NCBI RefSeq assembly: GCF_014138625.1 | Contig: NZ_JACJHY010000001.1 | Coordinates: 186,001 to 250,000 of the forward strand | Length of the DNA: 64,000 nucleotides | Direction of reading: 5' to 3' | Source of the DNA: Aminobacter ciceronei | Lineage (GTDB): Bacteria > Pseudomonadota > Alphaproteobacteria > Rhizobiales > Rhizobiaceae | Shown: one piece after another, positions 24,734-35,408 of the stretch | How the letters are laid out: every line of letters starts with the position of its first letter | Position numbering within the stretch: position 1 is the first letter of the stretch | Translations under genes and position numbers: made by a program | Notes under the pieces: model-generated | The model's input: only the letters and a program-made list of their open reading frames with translations | Database searches by the model: none | Told to the model about the DNA's origin: nothing

Positions 24734-25390
24734 ATGCCCTCTCTCAAAATACTCATCCTTGGCGTGGCCGGCACGCTTGTCAGCCTCGGGCTTGCGATTC
24801 TCGGCGCGGGCGGCTTCATGGTATTCTTCTCAAACCCGTCCCGCACCGCTGCCGCAATCCTCACCGTCGTCCTGATGGTCGTCGCCCTGCTCAGCGGCGC
24901 CAATCTCAGCCCGGGCGAGCAGGAGGACCGCGCCAATCGCTGGGTGCTGCCGGCGCTCGGCGTCATCGGCCTGCTCAGTGCCTTCCTGCCGGCCTATGAC
25001 GACCGTATCGACTTCTGGACCATCGGCGGCGAAACGATCCGGTGGATCGGCGTCGCGCTGTTTGCCGCCGGCGGCATGCTCCGGCTGTGGCCGTTCTTCG
25101 TCCTCGGCAGCCGCTTCAGCGGGCTGGTTGCCATCCAGCCCGGGCACAGGCTGGTCACCTCGGGCATCTATGCGCTCATCCGCCATCCCAGCTATCTCGG
25201 CCTGCTGGTCAACGCCCTTGGCTGGGCTCTTGTCTTCCGCTCGGGCGTGGGCGTCATCCTCGTCGGCCTCACCCTAGTGCCGCTGGTCGCCCGCATCCGG
25301 TCCGAGGAGCGCCTGCTGCGCACCCATTTCGGCGCGGAATATGACGACTACGCCCGCCGCACATGGCGGCTGGTGCCGGGTCTGTATTGA
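24734..25390 (+). CDS. Isoprenylcysteine carboxylmethyltransferase-family membrane protein
   Basis: 218 residues with five to six membrane helices. The C-terminal signature GHRLVTSGIYALIRHPSYLGLLVNALGWAL then EERLLRTHFGAEYDDYARRTWRLVPGLY is the SAM-binding part of the ICMT/PEMT superfamily (R-HP, E-E-x-x-L, F-x-x-Y-x-x-Y). Bacterial members methylate lipids or unknown small molecules. The ATG 24734 is preceded by GTGGAAAACA; the frame is open further upstream without conserved sequence. Confidence 0.82.
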   Translation: MPSLKILILGVAGTLVSLGLAILGAGGFMVFFSNPSRTAAAILTVVLMVVALLSGANLSPGEQEDRANRWVLPALGVIGLLSAFLPAYDDRIDFWTIGGETIRWIGVALFAAGGMLRLWPFFVLGSRFSGLVAIQPGHRLVTSGIYALIRHPSYLGLLVNALGWALVFRSGVGVILVGLTLVPLVARIRSEERLLRTHFGAEYDDYARRTWRLVPGLY

Positions 25391-25394
25391 GTGC

Positions 25395-25649
25395 CTAATC
25401 CTTCGGTGCCACGCATTTCTGGTCGCGGAACAGCGCCCACTCCTCGCAGAGGCTGCCGTCGGGCATGCGGCAATAGCCGGTCTCGTTGCCGCCGGCGTCC
25501 TTGCGGATCTCGAGCTTGCCGCCGATGTTGCCGCAATGCACCGAGGCAGGGTTCGCCATGCCGATCGGATTTTGCGGCGGTGCCGCCGCAGCGCCCATCA
25601 CGGCAAGCGAAATGGCCGCCAATCCCACAGAACTCGCCACCAGCCGCAT
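25395..25649 (-). CDS. Exported DUF333 domain protein
   Basis: 84 residues from a start at 25649 with GGGAGAG upstream. A signal peptide (MRLVASSVGLAAISLAVMGAAAA) is followed by a DUF333 domain: NPASVHCGNIGGKLEIRKDAGG then YCRMPDGSLCEEWALFRDQKC, with four Cys for two probable disulfides. DUF333 proteins are small secreted or periplasmic proteins sometimes labelled putative hemolysin without support. Confidence 0.85.
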   Translation of the reverse strand: MRLVASSVGLAAISLAVMGAAAAPPQNPIGMANPASVHCGNIGGKLEIRKDAGGNETGYCRMPDGSLCEEWALFRDQKCVAPKD

Positions 25650-25720
25650 CGGGCCCTCTCCCTTCAAGCTTCCACCGCTGCATCTAGCGTCGTACCGTCC
25701 AAAGGCAATTGCCAAATGAA

Positions 25721-25747
25721 AAAGCCCGGGGTCATGCCCCGGGCTTT
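25721..25747 (-). terminator. Terminator of citrate synthase gene
   Basis: AAAGCCCGGGG / CCCCGGGCTTT with a five-base loop; on the minus strand it is followed by TTTTTC. It lies 22 nt after the stop of the minus-strand citrate synthase. Confidence 0.85.
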
Positions 25748-25768
25748 GCGCAATCCGTCAGCATGCTC

Positions 25769-26851
25769 TCAGGCCGGCATCGGCCCGGTATAGACTGAGG
25801 CCGGGCGCAGCAGCCGGCCGGTGCGCTGCTGTTCCAGCGCATGCGCGACCCAGCCCGCCGTGCGGCCGACAGCGAAGACCGGGGTGAACGCCTCGCGCGG
25901 GATCTTCAGCGCACCGAGCAGGATGGCGGTGTAGAACTCGACATTGGTGTCGAGACGACGGCCCGGCTTGGCGCGGGCGAGCGCCTCGCGGGCATATCCC
26001 TCGACCTCGGCGGCAAGGCCAATATCCATACCCTCCGAGCCCAACGTGCCCACCGACCGCTTCAGCACGTCGGCGCGCGGGTCGCGCACCTTGTAGATGC
26101 GGTGACCAAAACCCATCAGGCGCTCGCCGCGCGCCAATGCCGCGTCGATCCATAGTGCGATGTTGTCGGCCTTGCCGATGGCTTCCAGCATGTCGAGGAC
26201 AGGTGCCGGTGCGCCGCCATGCAGCGGGCCCGACAGCGCGCAGTAGCCTGCCGTCACCGCCATGAACAGGTCCGCCTGGGTCGAGGCGACAACACGCGCG
26301 GCGAAGGTCGAGGCGTTCATGCCGTGGTCGCTGACGGTCACCAGATAGGCGTCCAGCGCCGCCGCTTCTGCGTCGCTCGCAGCCGTGCCGCGCATCATGC
26401 GCAGCATGTCGGCCGCCTGGCCGAGGCTGGCATCGGGCGCAACGGGGGCGAGTCCCTCGGCGCTGCGCGCCAGTGCTGCCGCCAGAACCGGCATGGCACC
26501 GAGAAGCGCCACCTCGTCGTCGAGACCGTCCTCCCGATCGATCGCGGCGATCGCCGCGCGGAAGCCGGCGCCGAGCGCCAGGCTTTCGGTCGCGGGCAGG
26601 ATCTTTTCGAGCCGCGCAAAGGCACGGACACGTGCTTCGCCAAGCTCCGCCCTCAATTCGCCGGCTGCGGTTTCCTTGCCGGCGGCCGAAAGCAGGCGGG
26701 CGGCAGCCCCCTCGAAATCCGTCTCGGCGGCCAGCTGGGCGACGCGGCTGCCAGCGATGATCAGTTCGCCACCCTCGCCGTCGACATGGGAAAGTGCGGT
26801 CATGGCCGCGGTCACGCCGTCCAGTCCGGCGGTGGTCTGATGAAGTGTCAT
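25769..26851 (-). CDS. Citrate synthase/methylcitrate synthase family protein
   Basis: 360 residues; the start at 26851 is chosen for its AAGGAG site, though the frame is open to 26905 through a second ATG inside the palindrome. Active-site motifs: SGPLHGGAPAPV (first His), GFGHRIYKVRDPRADVLK (second His and substrate Arg) and TNVEFYTAILLGAL, where Glu stands at the usual catalytic Asp. FAVGRTAGWVAHALEQ is the C-terminal Arg motif. Normal size for the short type. Condenses oxaloacetate with acetyl- or propionyl-CoA. Divergent from a second, HTH-bearing citrate synthase. Confidence 0.85.
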   Translation of the reverse strand: MTLHQTTAGLDGVTAAMTALSHVDGEGGELIIAGSRVAQLAAETDFEGAAARLLSAAGKETAAGELRAELGEARVRAFARLEKILPATESLALGAGFRAAIAAIDREDGLDDEVALLGAMPVLAAALARSAEGLAPVAPDASLGQAADMLRMMRGTAASDAEAAALDAYLVTVSDHGMNASTFAARVVASTQADLFMAVTAGYCALSGPLHGGAPAPVLDMLEAIGKADNIALWIDAALARGERLMGFGHRIYKVRDPRADVLKRSVGTLGSEGMDIGLAAEVEGYAREALARAKPGRRLDTNVEFYTAILLGALKIPREAFTPVFAVGRTAGWVAHALEQQRTGRLLRPASVYTGPMPA

Positions 26852-26885
26852 GGGCTTGCTCCTTGCTGCGCTGCAGAAAGATGAA

Positions 26886-26936
26886 GCTCTTTTCATATTG
26901 ATCAATCTTGATTAGCTTGATCAATATGAAAAAAGC
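26886..26936. promoter_or_regulatory. 51-bp palindrome between the two citrate synthases
   Basis: Arms of 20 bp (26886-26905 and 26917-26936) with 19 matches; the inner 13 bp of each arm (TCATATTGATCAA / TTGATCAATATGA) are perfect. The 11-bp spacer holds a third TTGAT. The right arm contains the ATG of the HTH-citrate synthase. It is very likely the binding site of that protein's HTH domain or of an unknown regulator. Confidence 0.75.
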
Positions 26937-28131
26937 CTCCGAACCGCTCTATCTCTCGGCCCGCGAGGCCGCGGGCGAGCTCGCCGTTTCGCCGGCTACG
27001 CTTTATGCCTATGTCAGCCGCGGCCTGATCCGCTCGGAACCGTCCGAGGACGCCCGTGCCCGGCGCTACCGTGCCGACGACGTCCGAGCCCTTCTGGCGC
27101 GGCGTGCCCCGGCCGGCCTCGCCAGCGCCGGAGAGACCGAGGCGCCGGTTCTCGATTCAGCGATTTCGACCATCACCAGCGAAGGGTCGGTCTATCGCGG
27201 CGTTCAGGCGGTGGCACTGGCCGAGCACGCGACGCTGGAACAGGCAGCGACGCTGCTGTGGGACATGAACGACGCCGACCCTTTCGCCGCCGCCAACATG
27301 CCTGTCATCAGCGACACCATGCGCGCCGTGGCCTCGGTCACCACGGGCGAAGCGCCAATCCCACGTGCCATCGCCATGCTCGCGCTGGCCGGCGGCAACG
27401 ATTCACGCGCCTTCAATCGCTCGCGCCAGGGCCGCGTCGAGGTTGGTGCCCGTGCCGTCCGTTTGCTCACCTCAGGCATCCTTGGCACCACGCCCTCGCC
27501 TGCGCCGATCCATCTGCAGGTGGCCAACGCCTGGGCGCCTGGCCATCCCAGTGCCGAGGCAATTTTCCGCCGCGCGCTGGTGCTGCTTGCCGACCACGAG
27601 TTCAACCCCTCGACATGGACGGTGCGCTGCGCCGCCTCCACCGGCATCAACCTCTACGATGCGCTGATATCAGGCCTGGTGGCGCTCAAGGGCCCTCGTC
27701 ATGGCGGCGCCGGCCCGCTGGCAGCGCATATGGTGGCCGATTTCGCCGCCACCGACGTCGCCGCCAACATCCGCGAACGTGTCGCCATAGGCGACCGCAT
27801 CCCCGGCTTCGGCCACACCGTCTATCGCGACGGCGACCCTCGCGCCGACAGCCTGCTGACAGCCCTGGCCGAGGCGGGCGCCGACAGGCGCCTCGCCGTC
27901 GAGGCACCGACGCTGATCACCGAAGCCACCGGCCTGCACCCCAACATCGACTATGCGCTGGCGGTGATGGTGCGCACCTTCGGGCTGCCGATCGGCCATG
28001 AGACAGCGTTCTTCGCCATCGCCCGCTCCATCGGCTGGGTCGCGCACGCCATCGAGCAGCTGACGTCAGGTGTACTGATCCGCCCGCGCGCCCGCTATGT
28101 CGGACCCGCGCTGGGGCGTGGCGGCAGCTAG
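26926..28131 (+). CDS. Citrate synthase family protein with N-terminal HTH domain
   Basis: 401 residues from ATG 26926, which lies in the right arm of the palindrome. Residues ~5-55 form a MerR-like helix-turn-helix (YLSAREAAGELAVSPATLYAY, VSRGLIRSEPSEDARARRYRADDVRALL). The remainder is a citrate synthase core with GPRHGGAGPLAAH (first His), GFGHTVYRDGDPRADSLL (second His) and HPNIDYALAVMV with the catalytic Asp kept, then ARSIGWVAHAIEQLTSG. All catalytic residues are present, so it may be a bifunctional enzyme-regulator. No ribosome site is visible before the ATG. Confidence 0.85.
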   Translation: MKKASEPLYLSAREAAGELAVSPATLYAYVSRGLIRSEPSEDARARRYRADDVRALLARRAPAGLASAGETEAPVLDSAISTITSEGSVYRGVQAVALAEHATLEQAATLLWDMNDADPFAAANMPVISDTMRAVASVTTGEAPIPRAIAMLALAGGNDSRAFNRSRQGRVEVGARAVRLLTSGILGTTPSPAPIHLQVANAWAPGHPSAEAIFRRALVLLADHEFNPSTWTVRCAASTGINLYDALISGLVALKGPRHGGAGPLAAHMVADFAATDVAANIRERVAIGDRIPGFGHTVYRDGDPRADSLLTALAEAGADRRLAVEAPTLITEATGLHPNIDYALAVMVRTFGLPIGHETAFFAIARSIGWVAHAIEQLTSGVLIRPRARYVGPALGRGGS

Positions 28132-28203
28132 GGGCTGAACTGCACACGATATGGCGCGGCCAATGCGATCGGGATAGCGTGCCTGCAGGGGGAGAACAGC
28201 CAG

Positions 28204-28590
28204 ATGATGCGCAAGGAAGTGCCAGCGGAGAGCCCGGAGGCCTATATCAAGGCCTTGAGCGACTGGCGCTTCGACATCGTCGAGGCGTTGCGCGCAGCCA
28301 CTCGTGCCGCGGGCGATCCCGAGGCGCGCATCAAATGGGGCCACATCGTCTGCTTCTCCAATGGCCCGGTCCTGCTCATCCGGGCGGAGGAAGCCCGCGT
28401 ACTGTTCGGCTTCTGGCGCGGCAAGCGGCTGCGCGGCATCGAGCCAAGGCTGAAGGCCGGCGGCAAATACGAGCTCGCCACCATGGAATATCGCGAGGGT
28501 GACACGGTGGATGCGGCGCTTGCCGAAAAACTCGTCCGGGAGGCGGTGCGGCTGAACGCCGAAGTCGGCGACCCGACGAAGAGCAGCTAG
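28204..28590 (+). CDS. DUF1801 domain-containing protein
   Basis: 128 residues. YIKALSDWRFDIVEALRAATRAAGDPEARIKWGHIVCFSNGPVLLIRA, read in parts, is the DUF1801 (YdhG-like) pattern with the conserved K/R-W-G and F. The C-terminal LVREAVRLNAEVGDPT is also typical. Fold related to frataxin-like YjbR; function unknown. The start is at MM (28204 or 28207). Its stop codon overlaps that of the convergent TetR gene by 4 bp (CTAG). Confidence 0.8.
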   Translation: MMRKEVPAESPEAYIKALSDWRFDIVEALRAATRAAGDPEARIKWGHIVCFSNGPVLLIRAEEARVLFGFWRGKRLRGIEPRLKAGGKYELATMEYREGDTVDAALAEKLVREAVRLNAEVGDPTKSS

Positions 28591-29195
28591 GCAAGAATTC
28601 CGAGATAGCCGGCAACCGCCCGGCGCAAGCGCGCCTGCAGATCGTCGAAATCGCTCTCGCCGGCCCGGACGGCGGCGTCGACGATGCCCCTGGACAGCGA
28701 CATCAGATCGAAGGCCGTGCGCTCCGGCTGGTCGACGCCGTGGTCGCGCAGCACGCCGACGATCAGGTCGCGCATGTCGGCCTTCAGCTGCACCGTCTCC
28801 TTGTCGAGCTTGAGCTCGAGTTCCTCGTGCTCCAGCGCCTGCGCCAGCGCCGGCCGCCTGAGATGATGGCGCAGGCTCGCAGAGACCATCGCATCGACGG
28901 CACGGGTAAGCCCCTTGCCCTCGGCCTCGCGCACGGCACCGACGAAATCGGCCAGCATGTCCTGTCGCATCTGGCGGACCAGCTCGGCCAGTATCGCCTC
29001 CTTCGCGGGGAAGTACTGGTAGAGCGTACCGACAGAAACGCCTGCCAACATCGCGACATGATTGGTGGTGAGTCCGGCGCTGCCCGACGTCTCCAAAATG
29101 CGAGCAGCCGCCTCCAGGATCGCAGCGCAGGTGGCAGCGCTGCGCTCTTGCCGCGGTGTCTTGCGGGGGGTCAGCCGGGACTTTGATGCGTTCAT
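28587..29195 (-). CDS. TetR/AcrR family transcriptional regulator
   Basis: 202 residues; start chosen at 29195 (MNASKSRLTPRKTPRQERS). HTH at residues ~35-62 (LTTNHVAMLAGVSVGTLYQYFPAKEAIL). C-terminal domain of the TetR_C type found in regulators of dehydrogenase genes. Divergent from the truncated SDR gene (87 bp gap), likely its former or present target. No clean operator resolved in that gap. Confidence 0.88.
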   Translation of the reverse strand: MNASKSRLTPRKTPRQERSAATCAAILEAAARILETSGSAGLTTNHVAMLAGVSVGTLYQYFPAKEAILAELVRQMRQDMLADFVGAVREAEGKGLTRAVDAMVSASLRHHLRRPALAQALEHEELELKLDKETVQLKADMRDLIVGVLRDHGVDQPERTAFDLMSLSRGIVDAAVRAGESDFDDLQARLRRAVAGYLGILA

Positions 29196-29281
29196 GGGAT
29201 GCGAGTAGTGGGTGACACGATTATTCGCAATATTTCCCGCACCCAAGTACGGGTCAACAGCCAAGCCCACCAGGTCAGGGA

Positions 29282-29677
29282 ATGCACGACAGTTTCGACT
29301 TCAACGACAGGACCGTGCTCGTCACCGGCGGCGCACGCGGCATCGGCCTGGAGCTCTCCCGCCAGCTGGCCGCCAAGGGCGCGCATGTCATCGCGGTCGG
29401 ACGCGACGCCCTGCGCAGCTTCACCCGTTCGCTGCGCGACCAGTGCCGCGCGGCCAAGCTTCCGATCCAGCTCACCGAAGCCGTCATGACGCTTGTCGAC
29501 ACCACCCTGTCGCGCGCCGGTCCGCTCCGGAAATATCCGCCGGCGCTGGCCGCCGCCGACCTCATAGCCGGCATCGAACGCGGCCTCGACGAGATCTGGA
29601 TCGAAAAGACCAAGCTCTTGCGCATCGTGCATCGGATTTCGCCCGAGCTTGCCTATTGCATCATGCGCGACCGCTAA
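29282..29677 (+). pseudogene. Internally deleted short-chain dehydrogenase
   Basis: 131 residues against about 250 for the family. The N-terminus has an intact NAD(P) site (TVLVTGGARGIGLELSRQLAAKGAHVIAVGRD) and the C-terminus matches the end of DltE-like SDRs (DLIAGIERGLDEIWIEKTKLLRIVHRISPELAYCIMRDR). The middle, including the catalytic Ser and YxxxK, is missing, and the joined frame remains open. The product cannot act as an SDR; an in-frame internal deletion of ~120 codons is the simplest reading. Confidence 0.75.
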
Positions 29678-29708
29678 CCACCTACGCCAAAAGCCAGGAC
29701 CCGCAAGA

Positions 29709-30266
29709 ATGACCGAATTCAATGCGTTCGCTGCCCAGCTGCTACGCCGGCCCCGTCAGGTGTCGGCCCTTGCCCCTTCGTCGCCGAGTTTGTGCCAGCT
29801 CATGGCCAGCCAGCTGCCGCGCTGGGCCCGGTGGGTCGCCGAGTTCGGCCCCGGCACCTGCAACATCACCCGTGAAATCCTGAAGCTCGGCATCGCGCCC
29901 GCCGACCTCTTCCTCTACGAGCTCAACCCGGTCTTCTGCCGCATGCTGCGCGACCGCCACCCAGAAGTGACCGTTTTTGACGAACCTGCGGAAAAACTGG
30001 CGTCCGTAGGACCGCAGCACGTCGACGCCGTCGTCTCTGGCCTGCCGCTGCTGTCGATGACATCAAGCCAGCAGGAGGCGATCCTGTCCGCCGCCTTCTC
30101 GCGGCTCGGGCCCGATGGCGTCTATATCCAGTTCACCTATGGGCTGTTCTCGCCGGTGCGCAGCAACATTGCCGAAAGCCTCGGCCTGGAATTCACCCGT
30201 TCGCCCCGCGTCTGGCGCAACCTGCCGCCGGCGGTCGTCTACGTCTACCGGCGCAGGCGCAATTAG
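29709..30266 (+). CDS. SAM-dependent methyltransferase, PmtA-like
   Basis: 185 residues. RRPRQVSALAPSSPSLCQLMAS at the N-terminus and VAEFGPGTCNITREIL (SAM motif I) followed by LYELNPVFCRML, DAVVSGLPLLSM and VYIQFTYGLFSPV are typical of the phospholipid N-methyltransferase / rRNA-methylase-like group of rhizobial PmtA. Those convert phosphatidylethanolamine toward phosphatidylcholine at the membrane. Similarity is by pattern; another substrate is possible. Starts 32 nt after the SDR remnant. Confidence 0.75.
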   Translation: MTEFNAFAAQLLRRPRQVSALAPSSPSLCQLMASQLPRWARWVAEFGPGTCNITREILKLGIAPADLFLYELNPVFCRMLRDRHPEVTVFDEPAEKLASVGPQHVDAVVSGLPLLSMTSSQQEAILSAAFSRLGPDGVYIQFTYGLFSPVRSNIAESLGLEFTRSPRVWRNLPPAVVYVYRRRRN

Positions 30267-30352
30267 GCAGGCTTGCGCAGCACCGATATCCGGCGCCGCA
30301 ATCGCGCCACAGTGACGGGCGAACCAGTTGGCTGCACAAAAACCCGGGTCGC

Positions 30353-31003
30353 ATGTCGCCTGTCGTGAAACTGGATCCCAGCTGGCCCGTCTCGCTGGCA
30401 TTGCATGCCCTTTTGCTGGCCGCCCTCTTGCTGTTGCCGAGGCCACAGCCATTCAGGGTTCCGGCCGAGGATGCAGTGCCGGTCGAACTGGTGGCACCGG
30501 CGCCCGCACCAGTCCAGTTGCCGCGACAACAGGCAGCCTCCGCCGCACCGCTTGGACGTACCCTTGCGCCTGCCACCACCTCCAAGCCCGAGGCGCCCAC
30601 CGCTCAGCCCCCCTCTATGGTCAAGGCGCACAGTTTCTACGCGGCAAAGCTGCTCGCCGACCCGCGCAGCCGCCATGCCAGGCAGGCGCTGGCGACCTTT
30701 GCTCCCGACGAACGTGCCATCCAGCTGTGCAACATCGAGGCCATGGAGCAGATCCACCGCTGGAAGGCGGAGCTCCGTCCCGATCTTGTCGTCCCCTATG
30801 CGACCGGCGATCTCAGGATCGCTGGCGGCTCGATTCATGCGCAAGGCGGAGCCTTCCGGGCCGGGGGCCGCTGGTACGGCGTAGTCTTCTCTTGCGATGT
30901 GACCGCAGGCGCTGTCGCGGCCTTCGAGTTCAGCGTCGGCGAGGCAATTCCCGAGGCCAGATGGGCCGAATACAATCTCGTTGCTGGAAACCCGGAGGAC
31001 TAG
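30353..31003 (+). CDS. DUF930 domain-containing protein
   Basis: 216 residues. One N-terminal membrane helix ([19 protein letters not shown]), a Pro/Ala/Gln-rich linker (to residue ~85), then the DUF930 domain: [53 protein letters not shown] and [10 protein letters not shown]...[10 protein letters not shown]. Two Cys in the domain suggest a disulfide in the periplasm. Found mostly in Hyphomicrobiales; function unknown, though the TonB-like layout (helix plus Pro-rich spacer) is notable. A bidirectional terminator follows. Confidence 0.82.
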   Translation: MSPVVKLDPSWPVSLALHALLLAALLLLPRPQPFRVPAEDAVPVELVAPAPAPVQLPRQQAASAAPLGRTLAPATTSKPEAPTAQPPSMVKAHSFYAAKLLADPRSRHARQALATFAPDERAIQLCNIEAMEQIHRWKAELRPDLVVPYATGDLRIAGGSIHAQGGAFRAGGRWYGVVFSCDVTAGAVAAFEFSVGEAIPEARWAEYNLVAGNPED

Positions 31004-31072
31004 AGGATTTGCAGGAAAAGGGCCTGGCGGTTCTCCGGTTGGAATTGCGCAGGAATATGGGCCCCCCAAACG

Positions 31073-31100
31073 AAAAAGCCCGGCCAGAGCCGGGCTTTTT
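31073..31100. terminator. Bidirectional terminator between DUF930 and rpoD
   Basis: AAAAAGCCCGGC / GCCGGGCTTTTT with a CAGA loop, A-tract on one side and T-tract on the other, so it can serve both convergent genes. Confidence 0.9.
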
Positions 31101-31117
31101 GAACGAGATCGCTGCGA

Positions 31118-33142
<2,025 letters not shown>

Positions 33143-33467
33143 TCTTCGCTTTCTCCAGGCGGCCCGTCAGCCGCTTAAACTCTTGGACAGTGCAAATCAG
33201 ATGCGCTCATCGAACCTGCGCCTGAACTGCCAGTAGCTGTACCTGTGTTAAGTCCAGATTAACCGTGATATCTGTGGCGGAATATCTTCCTGTCCAGTGA
33301 CAAGTGCCCCAATCCGCATTTTCAGGCCATCGACACGACTGGCGACCTGGCCGCCGGTTAACTTTTTCGAATCGACCTGATTCCGTCATTCCGTCGGAAG
33401 GTCAAGCGCCTCTCGCATGATTCGCGCCAAAAAAGCGAATCAATTGCGGGATAATCGGTCCGCAGCG
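33143..33467. other. 325-bp gap between dnaG and rpoD
   Basis: No gene seen. A hairpin GATTCGC (33419-33425) / GCGAATC (33435-33441) lies just after dnaG. The AT-richer part near 33150-33300 likely holds an rpoD promoter, but no confident -35/-10 pair was assigned. Confidence 0.45.
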
Positions 33468-35408
33468 TCAGTTACGACCGCCCCGGCCCGAAGACACCCC
33501 GAAGCCTTCGATAAGCGCTTCGGTGGCCTGCACGTCGTGAAACTGCGCCTGAACTTCCACCAGATGTCGGTAGTTTTCGTCGGTAGGATCTGTAGCCAGC
33601 GCAGCTTCGGCCTGTTTCAGCTCCTTATGTAAGGTGCGGGCGCTGCGGTGCAAGTGCAACGCCTGCGCGAAGGCGTCGCGGGCGTCCTCGATCGCCGCGT
33701 CTTCCAGCGCCGTCCACTGCCGGGCGCGCCGCGCCAGCATCACCGCCCGCCCCCACATCTCGGCACAGGAGGCGCGCTCGATCGCCGCCACAACTGCTTC
33801 ACGGGTGTTGGCCTCGCCATGCGCCATCGCATCGATCAGCACCGAATGCAGCTGCTTGAGCTCGCCATGGCTGAGGTCGAGCCGTTCGACATGCTCGAAA
33901 TTCTCGTCGATCAGCGCGGGGTGGTTGACCAGAGCGACGACGAGTGCCGCCTCGCGCAGAGGCATGATGCCGGCCGTGCGTTTGACCAGCGCCGAACGCG
34001 CCAGGCTTTCGGACACGGCAAGCCGACCCGCGGCGGCACCGGCACCACCCTTTTTCCACTGGCCGCGCTCGCCGCTACCCTTGCTGAACGAGCCCCTGCC
34101 GCCTTGCCCTTGCTGGCGGCCGCGCTGGCTGCCGAAGAAATTCAGCACCCGCTCGCGCATTTCCTGCTGGTAATGGTAGCGGACGCTCTCGTCCTTGATC
34201 CTGCCGGTCAGCTCGCGCAGCGTCTTTTCAAGCTCGGCGCGCCGTTCCGGCGTGTCGAACACCCCGCCCGACGTCTCACGCATCCAGATCATGTCGGACA
34301 GCGGTCGCGCCGCGTTGAGCACGGTGCGGAACGCTTCCGGCCCTTCCGCCTTGACCAGGTCGTCAGGGTCCTTTCCCTCTGGCAGCAATGCGAAGCGGGC
34401 CGTGTTCCCAGGGGCTACCAGCGGCAGCGCCAGGTCGGCGGCGCGGTAGGCAGCCTTCAAGCCGGCCTTGTCGCCGTCGAAGCACAACACCGGCTCGCCC
34501 GACATGCGCCACAACAGTCCGAGCTGGTTTTCGGTCAGCGCCGTGCCGAGCGGCGCCACGACATTTTCAATACCGGCCTGAGCGAGCGCGATCACGTCCA
34601 TGTAGCCTTCGACGGCGATCACCGTGCCGCCCTTCTGCAGCGCCTTGCGGGCGCGGGCGAAATTGTAGAGCACGTTGCCCTTGTGAAAGAGCTCGGTCTC
34701 GGGCGAATTCAGGTACTTGGCCGAAATCTCCGCCGACATCGCACGGCCGCCGAAGGCGATGATGCGCCCGCGGGAATCCGGGATCGGAAACATGATGCGG
34801 TCGCGGAAGCGGTCATAGGAAACCGGCACGTCCTCGAAGACGGTCAACCCGCAGGCCTCCATCTGCGCCTTCTCGATGCCCTTGGAGGCGAGGAACTCCT
34901 TGAGCGCATTGCGGCTGTCGGGCGCGAAGCCGAGCCGGAACTGCTGCTGCGTCACCTGCGATAACCCGCGGTCGCGCAGATAGGCACGGGCACGGGCTCC
35001 GTCGGACGTCTGCAGCCGGTCCTCGAAGAATTTGGTCGCCAGTTCCATGACGTCATGCAGCGAGGCGCGCTCGCGCTCGCGCCGCTCTTCCTGCGCATCG
35101 CGCGCTGGCATCGGCACGCCGGCCATCTCGGCGATGCGCTCGACCGCCTCGGGGAAGCTGAGCCCATCCATTTCGGTCAGGAAGCGGAAATGATCGCCCG
35201 TCACGCCGCAGCCGAAGCAGTGATAGCGGCCCTTGCGGTCCTCGCAGTGGAACGACGGCGACTTCTCGCCATGGAACGGACAGCAGGCCCAGAAATCGCC
35301 CTTCTGGGTGTTGGTCTTCTTGCGATCCCAGGTCACGCGCTGGCCGATCACGGCCGAAATCGGCACGCGGTCACGTATCTCGCTCAAAAATCCGTCGGAA
35401 AAGCGCAT
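33468..35408 (-). CDS. dnaG: DNA primase DnaG
   Basis: 646 residues. Zinc-finger domain with CPFHGEKSPSFHC then YHCFGCGVTGDHF (~residues 42-73), catalytic core and TOPRIM domain (EGYMDVIALAQAGIENVVAPLG with the catalytic Glu; VLCFDGDKAG with the Asp pair). The C-terminal helicase-binding domain follows a Gly/Gln/Arg-rich linker (residues ~425-450). Makes RNA primers for replication forks. Start at 35408 gives MRFSDGFLSEIRDRVPIS, the conserved opening. Upstream of rpoD as in the macromolecular synthesis operon; rpsU is not adjacent. Confidence 0.97.
   Translation of the reverse strand: MRFSDGFLSEIRDRVPISAVIGQRVTWDRKKTNTQKGDFWACCPFHGEKSPSFHCEDRKGRYHCFGCGVTGDHFRFLTEMDGLSFPEAVERIAEMAGVPMPARDAQEERRERERASLHDVMELATKFFEDRLQTSDGARARAYLRDRGLSQVTQQQFRLGFAPDSRNALKEFLASKGIEKAQMEACGLTVFEDVPVSYDRFRDRIMFPIPDSRGRIIAFGGRAMSAEISAKYLNSPETELFHKGNVLYNFARARKALQKGGTVIAVEGYMDVIALAQAGIENVVAPLGTALTENQLGLLWRMSGEPVLCFDGDKAGLKAAYRAADLALPLVAPGNTARFALLPEGKDPDDLVKAEGPEAFRTVLNAARPLSDMIWMRETSGGVFDTPERRAELEKTLRELTGRIKDESVRYHYQQEMRERVLNFFGSQRGRQQGQGGRGSFSKGSGERGQWKKGGAGAAAGRLAVSESLARSALVKRTAGIMPLREAALVVALVNHPALIDENFEHVERLDLSHGELKQLHSVLIDAMAHGEANTREAVVAAIERASCAEMWGRAVMLARRARQWTALEDAAIEDARDAFAQALHLHRSARTLHKELKQAEAALATDPTDENYRHLVEVQAQFHDVQATEALIEGFGVSSGRGGRN

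Noticed and set aside
33648-34964. 438-codon open frame opposite dnaG
   Set aside because: Antisense shadow of dnaG with no family match by eye.
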